64,000 nt of DNA from Actinostola sp. cb2023 (taxonomy: Eukaryota > Cnidaria > Anthozoa > Actiniaria > Actinostolidae), in assembly GCA_033675265.1 (NCBI GenBank), contig JAUJYZ010000032.1, forward strand, positions 229,501 to 293,500. The letters run 5' to 3'. Shown piece by piece: positions 1-10,771 of the stretch. The notes under the pieces are model-generated. The model searched no databases and was not told where the DNA came from. It saw nothing but the letters and a program-made list of their open reading frames with translations. How positions within the stretch are numbered: the stretch's first letter is position 1; every line of letters starts with the position of its first letter. The translations under genes were made by a program, and so were the position numbers.

Positions 1-20
1 ATATATATATAATATATATG

Positions 21-193
21 ATACACCTAATTTCAAAAACGTTGTCCAAATAAATAGCCAATTATAAATACGAATTCATTCAAAAAGACAAAAGAAAAAG
101 TTCAGATTGAGTACACTTCTTTTGTCTTTTAATGAATTCCTATTTGGCTTTTTTGATTCAGTTATTGGACAACGTTTTTGAAATCAGGTGTAT
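21..193. mobile_element. MITE with ATACACC termini, copy 1
   Basis: A palindromic element starts with ATACACCTAATTTCAAAAAC and ends with its near-perfect inverse. Subterminal AACGTTGTCC and the AAAGACAAAAGA/TCTTTTGTCTTT arms also pair. The flanks are TA-rich, which fits a TA target site. No coding capacity is visible. The same element recurs at 8053-8213 in the opposite orientation. Confidence 0.85.
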
Positions 194-317
194 ATTTAAA
201 ATAAAAATAACTTAACATTTTTGAATTATTTTCAATAATCTTACATTATTAAAATAATCATTATCGTGAGTAAAATGTTCTTACAAAAACAAACAGTGAA
301 AAGAAAAAGAAAAAAAA

Positions 318-440
318 AATTCGGTGCAGCGAGGAATCGACCCCGGGCCCATGTGCTTCAAACGCGCTGTGTTTCGAGTGCGAGCCACGGGACCATCGTA
401 ATTTGCACAACAATAGACAGTCCATTCACAGGATACACTA
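318..440 (-). repeat. tRNA-like SINE relic
   Basis: Read on the minus strand, this stretch has a B-box-like GGGTCGATTCC near 333-343, followed by CTGCACCGAA and then a T run (the A-rich 302-319 on the plus strand). It resembles a decayed tRNA-derived retroposon. I could not fold a complete tRNA cloverleaf, so a functional tRNA is unlikely. Confidence 0.3.
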
Positions 441-470
441 GGTTATTTTGTCCTCCAAATCAATAAGCGT

Positions 471-720
471 GCACGATAGCCTAGTGGTGCGGGGCAGTTA
501 TTTAGTGGGCCTAGGATCCGACTGTTCCCTCCCTCTTTGATCACTAAGCTGATTGGTGTAATGCCCGGATAGCGCGGATGAGGCCGAAATCTTCATCCTA
601 TACGTAACATACGGTGGCTCAGCATAATGTCTGGGAGTATGGTCCTTTTTTGGATAAATTACCGGCATTCATCTCTTTTGACCCTGGGGGTCGAGGGTTC
701 GAGTCCCAGCCGTGGTACAT
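471..720 (+). mobile_element. tRNA-derived SINE-like element
   Basis: A sequence fitting the Pol III A box (TAGCCTAGTGG, 477-487) and a perfect B box (GGTTCGAGTCC, 696-706) lie in the same orientation, and a T-rich tail follows at 721. The boxes are about 210 bp apart, far more than in a tRNA gene, so this is probably a composite or internally expanded SINE. Confidence 0.45.
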
Positions 721-808
721 TTTTTTTTCATTCTTTCTTTTTTAGTTTTGTTCTTGTTTTGTTCGTTTGTTTGTTTTCGTTTTTGGAATTGTATACATAT
801 TTCTTCTT

Positions 809-840
<32 letters not shown>

Positions 841-1183
841 GTAAAAAAAGCTTTACATCTTTGTTCTCTGATAAGTTTTTTCACTCTCTACTCTCTTCTG
901 AAAATCAGGCTACTTCTCTGATAGCCTGTTTTTTCAGACGTCGCCCAACTTTCATGTGTGCCCATACCACTCATGAGCCGTAAACGCTGAAAATCATGGT
1001 CGCTAGGCTACAAAGGATTTCCCTCTGAGCCCTAGGTCCAGTAAATATTTGTGGGAAAAGTAACGTTGAACTAATATCTGGAAACAGTACGAGCGTCGCC
1101 AACATGTAAATGTTCTTCATTCAAAATAAGCCGTTACGTCATAATGGTATAGGGCAATTTGAGTAATAAGATTTTATTGTAAA

Positions 1184-1186
<3 letters not shown>

Positions 1187-1221
<35 letters not shown>

Positions 1222-1241
1222 TATTATTATTATTGTTGTTG

Positions 1242-1272
<31 letters not shown>

Positions 1273-1303
1273 CATTATTATTATTATTATTATTATTATT
1301 TCT
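1187..1303. repeat. TTA trinucleotide microsatellite
   Basis: The stretch is almost pure TTA/ATT with a short TTG interruption. Leucine-rich open frames across it are artefacts of the repeat. Confidence 0.95.
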
Positions 1304-1450
1304 GCATTTATTTGCTCAGAATTTGCCTATCGCTCGGTGGACTTCTGAAACGATCGATGAGATCCTAACCGAAAGTGACAGACTTTACCTTGATTCTCTT
1401 AGCATAGGAAATTAACCAGATAGAGAAACATTGTCCCTGAACTATTTACC
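1303..1450 (+). pseudogene. Coding relic with D-R-L-Y-L-D motif
   Basis: The plus strand encodes a short stretch in which a W-T-S element is followed about 15 residues later by ESDRLYLDSL. A homologous stretch with EGDRLYLDAL lies on the minus strand at 2515-2651, and both are followed by a sequence like LSLNYL. Shared protein-level similarity suggests a common coding ancestor, perhaps a transposon-borne cysteine-protease-like protein seen in marine invertebrates. That identity is a weak recollection. No full gene remains. Confidence 0.35.
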
Positions 1451-2018
1451 CATTGTAAAATATTGTACAGTTAATACATGTGTGATTCCCACTAGCTTTG
1501 TCTACAGTTCTCAATCTTGACTGTCAGCACACTCTAATGACTAATCATGTTAGTTAGTTACATCATAGTTAGTAGAGGGGACTGGTTGGGAAACCTTTTG
1601 TTATATGTTTTTGTTCGTTTTTTTTTCAACCATGACCGTGCACAAATATTTTGTTTTGTCATTGTTTTGCCTTAAGTGCTATGGTTGAGCAACTGAACCC
1701 AAACGTTTCTTTTGGCTGCTTGTTCGATATATTCCAATTCAAAATTAAATATATTAGAATATTTAAACTAGTCATTGCTTTAAGCAAGCGAAGTGCTGCG
1801 AGAAGTATGTGATGAGCAATATGTGACCTATTACACCACTAGTAGTGCATCATTAATTTTATTTTTCGTATGCCATAGATGGACTTCAGTATGGACCTCA
1901 TTATTAGTATCGACCCCGATTGACCTCATTATTATTATTGTTATTATTATCATTTTATTTTTCATTATTATTTTTATTGGATATAGGTTAATAGCGCCAT
2001 GAGCAAATATTGAATATG

Positions 2019-2064
2019 ACGCTTTATAAATATAGTTTATTATTATTATATTATTATTATTATA
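2019..2064 (+). mobile_element. LINE/SINE 3' tail remnant
   Basis: GACGCTTTATAAATATAG followed by TTATTATTATTAT matches the 3' signature of the LINE end at 4990-5021 (GCGCTTTATAAATATTTATT). This is only a short relic. Confidence 0.5.
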
Positions 2065-2514
2065 ATGGCATATGTTGTCAGTTAACATTTTGTTGGCTAT
2101 CACTAATAGCAAAATAATGCAATCATCAGTTGAACGCAACATATATTTTTTAACTCAACTCAAGTCTCAAGAGACAACTAATGGTCTATTGCTGAAATGT
2201 ATTGATAATAATGCATAATTCTGCACACTTCTTGGAAGAACAAAATGCAATAACAATAACAATAACAAACAATGTATGGTGTCAGTTCATGCGTTTAGGA
2301 TACATGTATCTAGCATTCTGTTATTGTGTACATCATATGAGATAATCAATTCTGCGCTAACCTGTAGTAATGTAATAATATGGTAAGTTATAATTATGCA
2401 GTTACAGAATTGTTTGTGATTCAGCCCAAAAGCGAATCATCACAATCATGTGTTTGTGCCGTAATAGGCAAATAATAATTACTGTTAGTCTCCAAAGACC
2501 AATATGCCATATTA

Positions 2515-2651
2515 ATGGACAGATAGTTTAGGGACAACACCTCTGTGTCAGGGATGGATCTACTTCGAAGAGCATCCAGATAAAGTCGATCTCCTTCGAC
2601 AAGCATCTGATCTACCGGTCCATTGTTCGATTGGTAAATTCTGAGCAAATC
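2515..2651 (-). pseudogene. Second D-R-L-Y-L-D coding relic (inverted)
   Basis: Read on the minus strand, this encodes a stretch containing VDQMLVEGDRLYLDAL and then PDTEVLSLNYLSI, homologous to the relic at 1303-1450 but inverted. The frame continues for about 75 codons without an obvious start or splice structure. The parent protein is not identified with certainty. Confidence 0.4.
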
Positions 2652-3445
2652 ATAGAATCATAGGCGGCTGAAAAAACGGCATAAAAGAACATCGTCTTCC
2701 CCGTGAAATGTCACTAAAGCGTTCGTAGCCTTGATGAATGCTTCCGGCAATAAATAAGTTTGACTTTGACATAATTACACTGCGAATACCTCGGTCAAAA
2801 CAACAACGAACTAATCGTCTACAAGGTGCTTTGAACGTACAATATAATGTATGTAATCATTTATGATGAACCCCGCTGGACACATGTACTGCATGCTGTA
2901 TACTGCTGTCCGAGCATTGTCGAAGTTGATCCGACCACGTTCCGAAAAATCCGGCAGGACAAACACAAATCGAGATTTTTGCTGGCATCTAGCACACAGG
3001 GATCCCAACATAAACACAGGTAAACCGTCAAGAATAGTGTTGCTGCTCGCCTTACGGCTTCGCAGCAATAAGCAATCCAATAGAGAACATTTGGGTTCAG
3101 TCGTTTAGCCATTTTCTAATGAATTTGAACAAACATTGTGCACGGTCAGGACCCGTTCAACATCATAATGACATTAGGGCTAGAACAAAGAAATATAACA
3201 AAAGGCTTCCTAACCATTCCCTCTACTAACTATGGTTACATATCAGTCCTCAGTCAGAAGCCCGACTTCACGCTGGTAGAACGTCTAGTTATTATTATGA
3301 TTACTATTGTTATTATTTCTTTTCATTTATTTCTTTTCATTTATTTCACAAATATTTAGACGGGTTGTCCAGTTCAGCTCAGGCTGGTTTAAATAGAGCC
3401 CTGTTTAACAAAACATACAACATGACTATAAATAGAAACTTTCTG

Positions 3446-4550
3446 CAATCATCATCATCATTGTGATCGTCATCATATCTATTGTTCACTAATCGCATCA
3501 TCATCATCATAGTGATCGTCATCATATCTATTGTTCACTAATCACATCACCAGCATCATAGTGATCGTCATCATATCTATCACTAATCGCATCATCATCA
3601 TCATAGTGATCGTCATCATATCTATTGTTCACTAATCACATCACCAGCATCATAGTGATCGTCATCATATCTATTGTTCACTAATCGCATCATCATAGTG
3701 ATCGTCATCATATCTATTGTTCACTAATCACATCATCATCATCATAGTGATCGTCATCATATCTATTGTTCACTAATCACATCACCAGCATCATAGTGAT
3801 CGTCATCATATCTATTGTTCACTAATCATATCACCAGCATCATAGTGATCGTCATCATATCTATTGTTCACTAATCACATCATCATCATCATAGTGATCG
3901 TCATCATATCTATTGTTCACTAATCACATCACCAGCATCATAGTGATCGTCATCATATCTATTGTTCACTAATCGCATCATCATCATCATAGTGATCGTC
4001 ATCATATCTATTGTTCACTAATCACATCACCATAGTGATCGTCATCATATCTATTGTTCACTAATCACATCACCAGCATCATAGTGATCGTCATCATATC
4101 TATTGTTCACTAATCGCATCATCATCATCATAGTGATCGTCATCATATCTATTGTTCACTAATCATATCATCATCATCATAGTGATCGTCATCAGATCTA
4201 TTGTTCACTAATCACATCATCATCATCATAGTGATCGTCATCATATCTATTGTTCACTAATCACATCATCATCATCATAGTGATCGTCATCAGATCTATT
4301 GTTCACTAATCACATCATCATCATCATAGTGATCGTCATCATATCTATTGTTCACTAATCACATCATCATCATCATAGTGATCGTCATCAGATCTATTGT
4401 TCACTAATCACATCATCATCATCATAGTGATCGTCATCAGATCTATTGTTCACTAATCACATCATCATCATAGTGATCGTCATCAGATCTATTGTTCACT
4501 AATCACATCATCATCATCATAGTGATCGTCATCAGATCTATTGTTCACTA
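3446..4550. repeat. 49-bp minisatellite (left block)
   Basis: About 22 tandem copies of a 49-bp unit are built from ATCATCATCATAGTGATCG, TCATCATATCTATTG and TTCACTAATC. Variants alternate between CACCAGCAT and CATCATCAT, and ATATC and AGATC subtypes are clustered, which shows local amplification. The array continues at 5022 after a LINE insertion. Confidence 0.95.
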
Positions 4551-5021
4551 GACTATTGACGTTTACACGTAAATTTGACCACATCACTCCAGTACTCAAA
4601 CAGCTCCATTGGTTACCAATAGAGAAGCGTATCCACTTCAAAATTCTACTTCTGGCCTTCAAAGGACTACATGGTCTCGCGCCTGCTTACATCAGTGATG
4701 CTCTACAGCTTTATGTCCCGACTAGAACACTTAGATCTTCTAGTGCCGTCCTTTTAAAGCCGGTGGATTACCATCTCAAGACATATGGCTATCGTGCTTT
4801 TGCTGTAGCTGCGCCTTACCTCTGGAACACTTTACCCATTGATATTAGATCTTGTGACTCACTCTCTATATTCAAGTCAAAACTGAAGACTCACTTATTT
4901 TATTTTTATTATATACATATTTTTTATTTTTATTTTTATATATATTTTTTTATATATCTTTGTATTCAGCGCTCAGAACTTTCGCTATGAGCGCTTTATA
5001 AATATTTATTATTATTATTAT
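4551..5021 (+). mobile_element. CR1/L2-like LINE 3' fragment
   Basis: This encodes the C-terminal end of a non-LTR retrotransposon reverse transcriptase protein: LHWLPIEKRIHFKILLLAFK, then LHGLAPAYISD, RSSSAVLLKP, YGYRAFAVAAPYLWNTLP and FKSKLKTHLF. It ends in GAGCGCTTTATAAATATT followed by TTATT repeats, a typical 3' end for this class. It is 5'-truncated and sits inside the 49-bp minisatellite, whose units continue on both sides. The catalytic RT core is absent, so it is dead. Confidence 0.85.
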
Positions 5022-5210
5022 TACTAATCACATCATCATCATCATAGTGATCGTCATCATATCTATTGTTCACTAATCACATCACCAGCATCATAGTGAT
5101 CGTCATCAGATCTATTGTTCACTAATCACATCATCATCATCATAGTGATCGTCATCATATCTATTGTTCACTAATCACATCACCAGCATCATAGTGATCG
5201 TCATCATATC
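5022..5210. repeat. 49-bp minisatellite (right block)
   Basis: About four further copies of the same 49-bp unit follow the LINE tail. The array stops abruptly at the 5' end of a Penelope-like element fragment. Confidence 0.95.
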
Positions 5211-5594
5211 TTTAAGTGCCTTACAGAAAGTGTAATATACCAGGCCACCGTCAAGAGCAACAACAGAATAGAAACATATATAGGACTAACAGAAAATGCC
5301 TTTAAAACTAGGTACAGAAACCATACAGCTTCATTTAGAAACGAAAAACACCGAAACGCCACAGAATTGAGCAAATATATATGGACACTAAAGGACAATA
5401 ACGAAACGTATGAAATTAAGTGGAAAGTTATCAAGAAAGCTAAATCGTATTCTAACGCCGCTAAACGTTGTAATTTATGCTTAACTGAGAAATATTATAT
5501 CTTATGTAAACCTGACCTTTGCACACTTAACAAGCGTAATGAACTCGCGAGCGGTTGTAGACATCGTAACAAATATCTGCTGGAATTCGTATAA
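5211..5594 (+). mobile_element. Penelope-like element C-terminus (GIY-YIG endonuclease)
   Basis: An open frame of 127 codons begins exactly where the minisatellite ends and terminates with TAA at 5592-5594. It reads SVIYQATVKS, then ETYIGLTENAFKTRYRNH, TELSKYIWTLKDNN, KRCNLCLTEKYYIL and NKRNELASGCRH. The VIYQ/TYIG pair fits the GIY-YIG nuclease fold and the C-L-C pair fits the small zinc-binding part of Penelope-like element endonucleases. The reverse transcriptase part is missing (5' truncation). The 3' untranslated region carries a hammerhead ribozyme. Confidence 0.8.
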
Positions 5595-5702
5595 CATCTA
5601 TATATAGTACCTATCTAGCGTGCGCGCTATAGCATGCAACACACGTAACATGACCTTTCTGTCAATCTATGTAACATTCTTTGTGGAATTATTCACGCAT
5701 TG

Positions 5703-5761
5703 CCACCTGAAGAGTACGGACGGTGTTTCTACACCGTCCGCACGAAACAGCGTTGTAGTGG
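5703..5761 (+). ncRNA. Type I hammerhead ribozyme
   Basis: All hammerhead parts are present in order. Stem I 5' strand CCAC is at 5703-5706 and the core CTGAAGA (consensus CUGANGA) at 5707-5713. Stem II arms are 5714-5726 and 5731-5743, pairing 12 of 13 positions around a TTCT loop. GAAA follows at 5744-5747, then a 2-bp stem III (A-C with G-T) closing loop AGCGTT. The cleavage triplet GTA is at 5755-5757 and stem I 3' strand GTGG at 5758-5761. Predicted self-cleavage lies between 5757 and 5758. Short-stem-III hammerheads are known from Penelope-like retroelements, and this one lies just downstream of such an element. Confidence 0.85.
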
Positions 5762-5799
5762 AAATAAACATCATGTGAATCAAGAAGTACTCTGATTAA

Positions 5800-7332
5800 T
5801 TTGTATATAAACAGCTCCAACAGTTGAGCACTTTTTGACTAAAACGTTAATTCCCTGTGTATATATATATATATTTTTTTTAATGGATAAAAGAAATGAA
5901 TCAATCAGATGATAGTAAAAAAAAGAATAAATTATGAGTATTAGTCTTAAAATATCTCATCTTCCAACCGTTGTACGCGTGGAACAAGTGTTTATCGTCA
6001 ACAACAGATTCAATTAAATAGAACTCTGTTGAAAAATAAACAAATGCGTATTTTTATTATCTAAACGAAATGATTTCAACCACGTGTTTTGATTCCAACA
6101 TATAATGTTTGTCATTCATTAAAATTGTTATGCAAAATGCGTGCATCGAGAACAGGTATAATTACTGAAACTTTGCTCACAAAGACCACGAATAAATTAG
6201 TCACGCAAATGTGCTCTTAACAACGTGTTCAGTTTCGACCCTCGGTTCGGTTCTCTCTCTACCGAGTATTTACACTATTTAAAAGCCTCGAAGCACAAGG
6301 TAAGCTTCAGTAAACACAGACAAACTACAGACAACATGGTTTTGTTTACAACACATGATTAGATATGCATAGTGTTCGTGGGCCACAGCCCGCGTTCATC
6401 ACTACGACACTGCCACATGTAGTCGGGTCTTAAGGGGTTTTCTCGCACTGACTGCTTGGCTGGTTTTGCCAAAACGATCCCTAAACAAAAACAGCGATAG
6501 GTGAATGATACAAATTCCTTAAAAAAACGAAATAGTATATCGTTCAATGGGTATTCAAGTCAAAATACATTCTTGTCATGCAGCGACAATCATGTACTAC
6601 CATTCATTGGAACAGGTTCGAAAACGAGTTTCACCTTCGTTTTTATTTCGAATTTTCGCGTAAAAATCACAAAGTCTGTCAATATAAAGTTTGTTTGTCG
6701 AGAGGAAATGCTCAAAATTACTGTAGCACTTGAAATGAAGATAAATATAAATGAATATTTATGTGAGGTTTTCTGAAATGACTATCTCACTCCTACAACC
6801 CTATTGTTTTCACCTCGCCGGAGACAAAAACACTTTTTTCAATGACTAGTTGTCAAAACATGTTGAAAAGAGTCTGCGCGAGCGAGCGAGCGAGTGGCAA
6901 TATCTTTCTTGGTCTTCATCTGTCTCTACTATCGTATTCTGTAGTTGGCATAAATGATTCATCACCACAAACTTAACGATGGTATAAGAGAAATACATTT
7001 TAATTTATTTGGTCTTTATAAGACCAAGAAAAATATTAGAACTGGTTCGCAGTGCAGTCTATATTCACCCTCTGGCGTATCGCTGGCTCAGTACGTGATT
7101 AGTTCACCGACGTGATTACATTTAAAAATTGTCTCTACTTAAACTGAGAGTGTATCGTGTATATGAACAGATTAACATAGAGGTGACGTACACAACACCG
7201 TGTTGTGAATAATTGGTTCTTGACGGGAGTGTTCAATGAGCGAAAGCAAATACCCCTTCGAAGAGCGTCACCTCGAATACACTTTTTCTCAAATTAAACG
7301 TGTCAAAGGTGAATCTATTTAGACATACCCGC
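5800..7332. other. No recognisable gene
   Basis: I see AT-rich single-copy-looking DNA with a few short open frames that lack splice or family signatures. A short CGAG run lies near 6876. Nothing here can be assigned. Confidence 0.4.
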
Positions 7333-7336
7333 TTAA

Positions 7337-7447
7337 GCCGCATCTACACGAACAAGTTTTCCTTGACAAGGAAAAATTGGCGATGTTTTTGTCATCTACA
7401 CGAGCAAGTTTTCCTTGACAAGGAAAACTTGCTCGTGTAGACGCGGC
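7337..7447. mobile_element. Foldback MITE with TTAA sites
   Basis: The element is nearly a perfect palindrome with arms GCCGCATCTACACGA and TCGTGTAGACGCGGC. It also contains repeated CAAGTTTTCCTTGACAAGG. It is flanked by TTAA at 7333-7336 and 7448-7451, the target-site duplication of piggyBac-like transposons. Confidence 0.75.
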
Positions 7448-7451
7448 TTAA

Positions 7452-7844
7452 ACACGAAACCGCGCTATAAAAGGGCCTGTGCCAGGCAGCTACCACCTTC
7501 AGTTGTCAGTCATCCATCGTACTGTCAAGAGCTCTGGTCGTAACAATGGGCGCGAAATTTGAATTCAAAAATTTGAATTTCAAATTTTTGACTTTCTTCG
7601 TTCTTTTAATAACATCAAGAACTCATTTTCAAAATCTTGTTATTCGTTTTGAATGATCAGTTTTGAAAATATTGATATCTAGCTCAGTTTTATCGAAGTC
7701 CAGCTGAATAATAATTATGAACTTTGAGTCGTTCAATACGACACGAATACGAAGATGTTACTCCACCATTTCAAATTGATTCAACTGAGCTGGAAAGGTG
7801 TGAAATGAAGGCGGTCCAGTCCCTTTTATAGCGCGGTTTCGTGT
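7452..7844. mobile_element. piggyBac-like MITE (TTAA target)
   Basis: Terminal inverted repeats ACACGAAACCGCGCTATAAA and their inverse bound a 393-bp non-coding element with TTAA on both sides (7448-7451 and 7845-7848). The left TTAA is shared with the neighbouring foldback element. The CTATAAAAGG inside the terminal repeat resembles a TATA box but is probably incidental. Confidence 0.75.
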
Positions 7845-8052
7845 TTAAAAGAGCGATGCGGAGCGACTTATTATAAAATACATGTTCAAAGTGATAATGA
7901 ATAGCGTGTTCGCGTGGCAACTCATAATCGCAAACTTAAGAACTTGTGTCACGTGAAAACGGAATAACAATTTAATAATAATAATTTAATTCTTAGAAAA
8001 GCGCATTCCATATGGATCTCAATGCTCTTTACAAGTAGAGTAATAATAATAT

Positions 8053-8213
8053 ATACACCTAATTTCAAAAACGTTGTCCAATAATAATCAAAAAAGCCAA
8101 ATAGGATTTCATTAAAAGACAAAAGAAGTGTACTCAATCTGAACTGTTTCTTTTGTCTTTTTGAATGAATTCGTATTTGGCTATTTGGACAACGTTTTTG
8201 AAATTAGGTGTAT
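8053..8213. mobile_element. MITE with ATACACC termini, copy 2
   Basis: Terminal repeats and internal arms match the element at 21-193 in reversed orientation. The flanks are ATAT-rich, compatible with a TA target. Confidence 0.85.
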
Positions 8214-8223
8214 ATATATATAT

Positions 8224-8469
8224 ATACACTCAATTGCAGAAACGTTGTAGTATACATTTATACAAATATCTAATGAGATGCAAAATATTATACATGCTAA
8301 AATGCAACTGTTGTGTTGTCCTTGCTGGATGCGATACTAATCTAAAATTGATGATTCTGATAGATTAGAAGAAAATAAGCGATGTTTCACACTTTGCATC
8401 TCATTAGATATCTTGTATCTCACTAGATATTTGTATCAATGTATATTACAACCTTTCTGCAATCGAGTG

Positions 8470-8472
<3 letters not shown>
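8224..8472. mobile_element. MITE with ATACACT termini
   Basis: Termini ATACACTCAATTGCAGAAAC and the inverse near 8450-8472 bound a 249-bp element. Its internal arms, CAAATATCTAATGAGATG and inverse copies, also pair. The terminal sequence is related to the ATACACC MITEs. Confidence 0.75.
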
Positions 8473-8475
<3 letters not shown>

Positions 8476-8541
<66 letters not shown>

Positions 8542-8545
8542 TAAA
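8476..8545. repeat. ATA microsatellite
   Basis: Pure ATA/TAA repeat of about 22 units ending in AAAATAAAATAAA. Confidence 0.95.
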
Positions 8546-8708
8546 ATAAAGGGAAATATAGGAAATTATCGAGACTCGTCAAAGAGTAAGGCGTGACTCT
8601 AATATAACGCAAATCATACGCGCAAGCACGACTTATGCGAAAAATATGATCCTTATGCTTATACTTGTGCTTATGCTTGCGTCGGGCCCGTTTTCACACG
8701 ACACTGAA

Positions 8709-8873
8709 GGAATGGTCAACGCTCAGCGTGCGTCCATCGAGTTATGGATGCACGCGGGAGGCTGCTAAGTACGAGAGAAGCGTAAGAGTCGCACTCTAGC
8801 TTCTTGAGTGCTTAGCAGCCGACCAAGTGAATCCATAACTCGATGGACGCACAGCTGAAGCGTTGACCATTCC
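8709..8873. mobile_element. Foldback MITE with GGAATGG termini
   Basis: GGAATGGTCAACGCT at the left and AGCGTTGACCATTCC at the right are perfect inverse repeats. GCGTCCATCGAGTTATGGAT and CTGCTAAG arms also pair internally. There is no coding capacity. Confidence 0.75.
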
Positions 8874-9056
8874 TTTTATAACATAGTTACTGCAAATTCA
8901 AATAAAACAATTTTATTTTCCAATTGATTTCAGAGTGCGCGCTATGGCGATGACGTAGCGTGCGTCCATTGAGTTTTTTACAATAACTTACAAATTTCTC
9001 GCGCGCTGATTGGTTTATTTTCATCATCAATAAGAGGACAGACAGATAAAAACAAA

Positions 9057-9290
9057 ATGGCGCGTACAAAGCTGAAGATCGGTCGATGGAGAAAAATTTC
9101 ATCAATGTACGAATTTCCTTCGTTCCAAGTTGAATTTCTTGAGGAAATTGATGCTTGTCTCTGGAGGAAGTTGAGTCCGAACAGAAACTAAATGATAGCG
9201 TTCGCTTTGCGACACTAAATGACTACGAACTGAACGAAATAGTCAAGAAATTCGTAAGAGAAATACAAGATGGTGTGTCATGTTTGAATA
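9057..9290 (+). pseudogene. Relic of a ZMYM/Crypton-type N-terminal region
   Basis: ATG at 9057 opens MARTKLKIGRWRK and about 44 codons before a stop. A second frame from 9155 gives EEVESEQKLNDSVRFATL followed by NDYELNEIVKKF. The R-F-A-x-L-x-D-x-E-L-x-x-I-V pattern recalls the N-terminus of ZMYM/Crypton-derived proteins common in marine invertebrates. A frameshift separates the two parts. Flanking AATAAGAGGACAGAC (about 9030) and its inverse (about 9336) suggest the piece lies inside a non-autonomous element. The family assignment is tentative. Confidence 0.35.
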
Positions 9291-9459
9291 ATTTTTGTTA
9301 TTGTAAAAAAAAAATTGACATCACTTTTTTATGCGTCTGTCCTCTTATTGACGATAAATTTCGTCATAACATTGTCAAAGTAGTATGGGGATCCACTTGG
9401 CTCCACACTGGTTGCACACTCGCGCACGCTAATTAGAGCGCGCGTTATTTCAATGCTAT

Positions 9460-10195
9460 GTTATAAAAGTTCTTATACTTGTGCTTATATGCTTGCGTCG
9501 GGCTCATTTTCACACGACACAAGTTCTTATACTTGCGTTTATGCTAGCGTTGGGCCCGTTTTCACACGACACAAGTTCTTATACTTGCGCTTATGCTTGC
9601 GTCGGGCCCATTTTCACACGACACAAGTTTCTTGTGCTCAGTGTTTATGCTTGCGTCGGGCTCGTTTTCACACGACACAAGTTCTTATACTTGTGCTTAT
9701 ATGCTTGCGTCGGGCTCATTTTCACACGACACAAGTTCTTATACTTGCGTTTATGCTAGCGTTGGGCCCGTTTTCACACGACACAAGTTGTTATACTTGC
9801 GCTTATGCTTGCGTCGGGCCCATTTTCACACGACACAAGTTTCTTGTACTTGCGTTTATGCTTGCGTCGGGCTCGTTTTCACACGACACAAGTTCTTATA
9901 CTTGTGCTTATGCTTGCGTTGGGCCCGTTTTCACACGACACAAGTTGTTATACTTGCGTTTATGCTTGCGTCGGGCTCGTTTTCACACGACACAAGTTCT
10001 TATACTTGTGCTTATGCTTGCGTCGGGCTCGTTTTCACACGACACAAGTTCTTATACTTGCGCTTATGCTTGCGTCGGGCCCATTTTCACACGACACAAG
10101 TTTCTTGTGCTTGCGTTTATGCTTGCGTCGGGCTCGTTTTCACACGACACAAGTTCTTATACTTGTGCTTGCGTCGGGCTCGTTTTCGTTCGCAC
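9460..10195. repeat. Approximately 52-bp minisatellite
   Basis: About 14 tandem copies are built from CTTATACTTGTGCTTATG, CTTGCGTCGGGCTCG and TTTTCACACGACACAAG. Variants differ at TGTGC/TGCGT and GGCTC/GGCCC. Single partial units occur at 8655-8705 and 12690-12730, so the unit derives from a dispersed element. The overlapping open frames are repeat artefacts. Confidence 0.95.
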
Positions 10196-10239
10196 TGTAA
10201 TTACGCCTAATTAATTATTCATACGTTTATGTTTGCGTC

Positions 10240-10700
10240 ATACAAACTGAAATATATTCACATGTAAATACAGATTGAAAAGGTATACGCTCGTGATATA
10301 ATAGAAAACACGTTATTATTATTGGTAAAAATATAAACTGAAATATATTCACATGCAAATACAGATTGAAAAGGTATACGCTCGTGATATAATAGAAAAC
10401 ACGTTATTATTATTGGTAAAAATATAAACTGAAATATATTCACATGCAAATACAGATTGAAAAGGTATACGCTCGTGATATAATAGAAAACACGTTATTA
10501 TTATTATTGGTAAAAATATAAATATATTCACATGCAAATACAGATTGAAAAGGTATACGCACGTGATATAATAGAAAACACGTTATTATTATTATTGGTA
10601 AAAATATAAATATATTCACATGCAAATACAGATTGAAAAGGTATACGCTAGTGATATAATAGAAAACACGTTATTATTATTATTGGTAAAAATATAAATA
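10240..10700. repeat. 84-91-bp tandem repeat
   Basis: Five to six copies of a unit contain ATATTCACATGCAAATACAG, AGGTATACGCTCGTGATA and AACACGTTATTATTATTGG. Later copies lack a 7-bp segment (AACTGAA) or carry an extra ATT. Confidence 0.95.
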
Positions 10701-10771
10701 TTGTCATATACGCCCTATGACAATAGTAAGGAGAGATCAGTCAACCTATAGACCGAATGCAATAATGGCGT

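Noticed and set aside
22..720. Functional tRNA genes near 330 and 700
   Set aside because: B-box motifs are present but no cloverleaf with paired acceptor arms can be drawn, so SINE relics are the better call.
4912..4990. Tyr/Phe-rich extension at the end of the LINE frame
   Set aside because: It reads through the TTTTTAT-rich 3' untranslated region and is unlikely to be real protein.
9453..10214. 253-codon repeat protein-like frame
   Set aside because: Tandem 52-bp units give open frames in all three phases; no start context or codon bias supports a gene.
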